Source: an uncultured Methylococcaceae bacterium (GTDB lineage: Bacteria > Pseudomonadota > Gammaproteobacteria > Methylococcales > Methylomonadaceae). From it: a stretch of DNA of 6,565 bases. How positions within the stretch are numbered: position 1 is the stretch's first letter; every line of letters starts with the position of its first letter. Positions 5,667 to 6,565 of the stretch are shown here, in pieces. Below the pieces are notes generated by a model. It was not told where the DNA came from, made no database searches, and saw nothing but the letters and a program-made list of their open reading frames with translations. Location of the stretch: positions 1-6,565 of the forward strand of contig CAIMDR010000457.1 of the NCBI GenBank assembly GCA_903839795.1, read 5' to 3'. The translations under genes and the position numbers were made by a program.

Positions 5667-5676
5667 CCCCCCCCCC
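5667..5676 (+). repeat. C10 homopolymer tract ahead of the phosphatase start
   Basis: Ten consecutive C residues lie between the upstream TGA (5657-5659) and the TTG start at 5681, four bases before the start codon, where a Shine-Dalgarno would be expected. Such tracts change length by slippage. It could also be a place where sequencing miscounted bases. Confidence 0.8.
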
Positions 5677-5680
5677 AGAC

Positions 5681-6382
5681 TTGCCAAAAAACCATAGAGT
5701 CTATTGCATAGGCGACATTCATGGGCGCTTGGATTTATTACTGGCAGTCCATCAAAAAATAGCCGTTGATGCCGCCCATTTTAACGGCATCAAGATACTG
5801 GTGTATCTGGGTGATTACATTGACAGAGGCGACCAATCCAGGCAAGTTATTGACTGTTTGCTGGAAAATAATTTCCCGGACTTTCAAAAAGTGTTTTTAT
5901 TGGGCAACCATGAGCAAGTTTTATTACAGTTCTTACTGAGTAAAGATGCCTCAATCGCTCATGACTGGTTTAGATTTGGCGGATTATCGACATTGGCAAG
6001 TTACGGCGTTAATGTTCGCGGCATTCCCACCACAAAAGACTTGGCACGTTTACACACTGAGTTTGCAGAAAAATTACCCGTCACACATTTGGATTTCTAT
6101 CAACGGTTAGCCCTAAAATACGAAATAGGCGACTACTTTTTTGTTCATGCCGGCATTAAACCCAAGATAAAACTGCATCTTCAACGTGAGGAAGACATGC
6201 TCTGGATACGCGAAGAATTTATAAACAGCACCTTATTTCACGACAAAGTCATTGTGCATGGACACACCGTTAGCGCCGAGCCTGAACACTTACCCAACCG
6301 AATTGGCCTGGATACCGGTGCCTATAGCTCCGGCAAATTAACCTGCGCTGTTTTTGAGAATGGTGATTGTAAATTTTTGTAA
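5681..6382 (+). CDS. PPP-family metallophosphatase (serine/threonine phosphatase 1 / ApaH-like)
   Basis: A 233-residue cytoplasmic calcineurin-like phosphoesterase with the complete dinuclear metal site: GDIHG (11-15), GDYIDRG (44-50), GNHE (75-78), HAG with His156, and VHGHT with His195. DTGAY (211-215) closes the active-site region. The length matches bacterial PrpA/PphA-like phosphatases. Family members hydrolyse phosphoserine/threonine or phosphotyrosine in proteins, or dinucleoside polyphosphates; the substrate cannot be decided here. The start is TTG because no ATG or GTG lies between the upstream TGA (5657) and the GDIHG motif; family members usually have only a few residues before that motif, which fits. 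There is no Shine-Dalgarno, and a C10 tract occupies its place. It sits 21 bp after the truncated polysaccharide-type gene, so the two were probably once part of one operon. Confidence 0.9.
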   Translation: MPKNHRVYCIGDIHGRLDLLLAVHQKIAVDAAHFNGIKILVYLGDYIDRGDQSRQVIDCLLENNFPDFQKVFLLGNHEQVLLQFLLSKDASIAHDWFRFGGLSTLASYGVNVRGIPTTKDLARLHTEFAEKLPVTHLDFYQRLALKYEIGDYFFVHAGIKPKIKLHLQREEDMLWIREEFINSTLFHDKVIVHGHTVSAEPEHLPNRIGLDTGAYSSGKLTCAVFENGDCKFL

Positions 6383-6402
6383 GTCATCCGACTAAGAAAC
6401 GT

Positions 6403-6416
6403 GCATTCCTAAATTA
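6403..6416 (+). repeat. Short direct repeat GCATTCCTAAATTA
   Basis: This 14-mer, 21 bp after the phosphatase stop, matches GCATTCTTAAATTA at 4888-4901 with one difference and in the same orientation. The two copies bracket the inverted-repeat element, the truncated gene and the phosphatase. It is short and AT-rich, so chance is possible. The rest of 6383-6466 shows no gene and no convincing terminator. Confidence 0.3.
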
Positions 6417-6466
6417 AAAATCCAAGCTTCTCATAAGATAAATTGATATAAACGTAAATCCTGGAG

Positions 6467-6565
6467 CCGTCATTCCGGCAGGGATTCACGCCAGGCTATC
6501 CTGCCTGTCGCCCTGCGGGTAAATGCAAATCTGTTCCAGACAGATTTGTGCCGGAATCCAGTTGC
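6467..6565 (+). repeat. 36-bp REP-like repeat, copy 2, split by a 63-bp insertion
   Basis: CCGTCATTCCGGCAGGGATT (6467-6486) and GCCGGAATCCAGTTGC (6550-6565) together reproduce the copy at 5126-5161 (complement) with a single change. The 63 bp between them (6487-6549) are absent from copy 1. They include a hairpin, CAAATCTGT (6526-6534) with ACAGATTTG (6540-6548), and the smaller CCCTGCGGG. The repeat reaches the window edge, so its right limit is unknown. Confidence 0.7.

Noticed and set aside
5529..5711. 60-codon frame through the C10 tract
   Set aside because: It overlaps the truncated gene and the phosphatase start and has low-complexity lysine/proline content. It is only of interest if the tract length varies.

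Overview
The window looks like a chromosomal stretch from a gammaproteobacterium of moderate GC content. The gene set (ribA, coaBC, hicAB, an M20 amidohydrolase) and the several short dispersed repeats would suit a methanotroph-like or similarly repeat-rich lineage, but the genus cannot be fixed from the sequence alone. No tRNA, rRNA, CRISPR array or transposase gene is visible.

Layout. Positions 1-150 hold the last 49 codons of a gene that enters from the left. Next comes a complete M20D metallo-amidohydrolase (227-1399, +), convergent with ribA, GTP cyclohydrolase II (1467-2072, -, GTG start). RibA is divergent from a class I SAM-dependent methyltransferase (2253-2870, +). That gene is convergent with coaBC (2974-4185, -), and a long hairpin repeat lies between their ends. 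Upstream of coaBC on the same strand is a hicA-hicB toxin-antitoxin pair (4838-4234, -) with a 4-bp overlap. The gap from hicB to coaBC is 48 bp with no clear terminator.

The right third is the accessory part. A 299-bp non-coding block (4924-5222) is bounded by 27-bp imperfect terminal inverted repeats (24/27 identical), as expected of a MITE-like non-autonomous element. Inside it are a perfect 20-bp palindrome, a CGGGTTA/TAACCCG hairpin, a 16-bp palindrome and a 36-bp REP-like repeat. Its right end abuts an open frame (5264-5659) that resembles only the C-terminal part of a helical, TPR-like polysaccharide-biosynthesis protein, so that gene is probably truncated. It is followed in the same frame, after one stop and a run of ten C residues, by a complete PPP-type metallophosphatase with a TTG start (5681-6382). 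The window ends in a second, inverted copy of the 36-bp repeat, split by 63 bp of other sequence.

How the genes relate. RibA (first committed step of riboflavin synthesis) and CoaBC (two consecutive steps from 4'-phosphopantothenate to CoA) are housekeeping cofactor genes. The amidohydrolase and methyltransferase are ordinary metabolic enzymes with unresolved substrates. I see no clearly new multi-gene system. The observations most worth a second look are the TIR-bounded element with its nested repeats, the split repeat at the right edge, and the C10 tract in the initiation region of the phosphatase.
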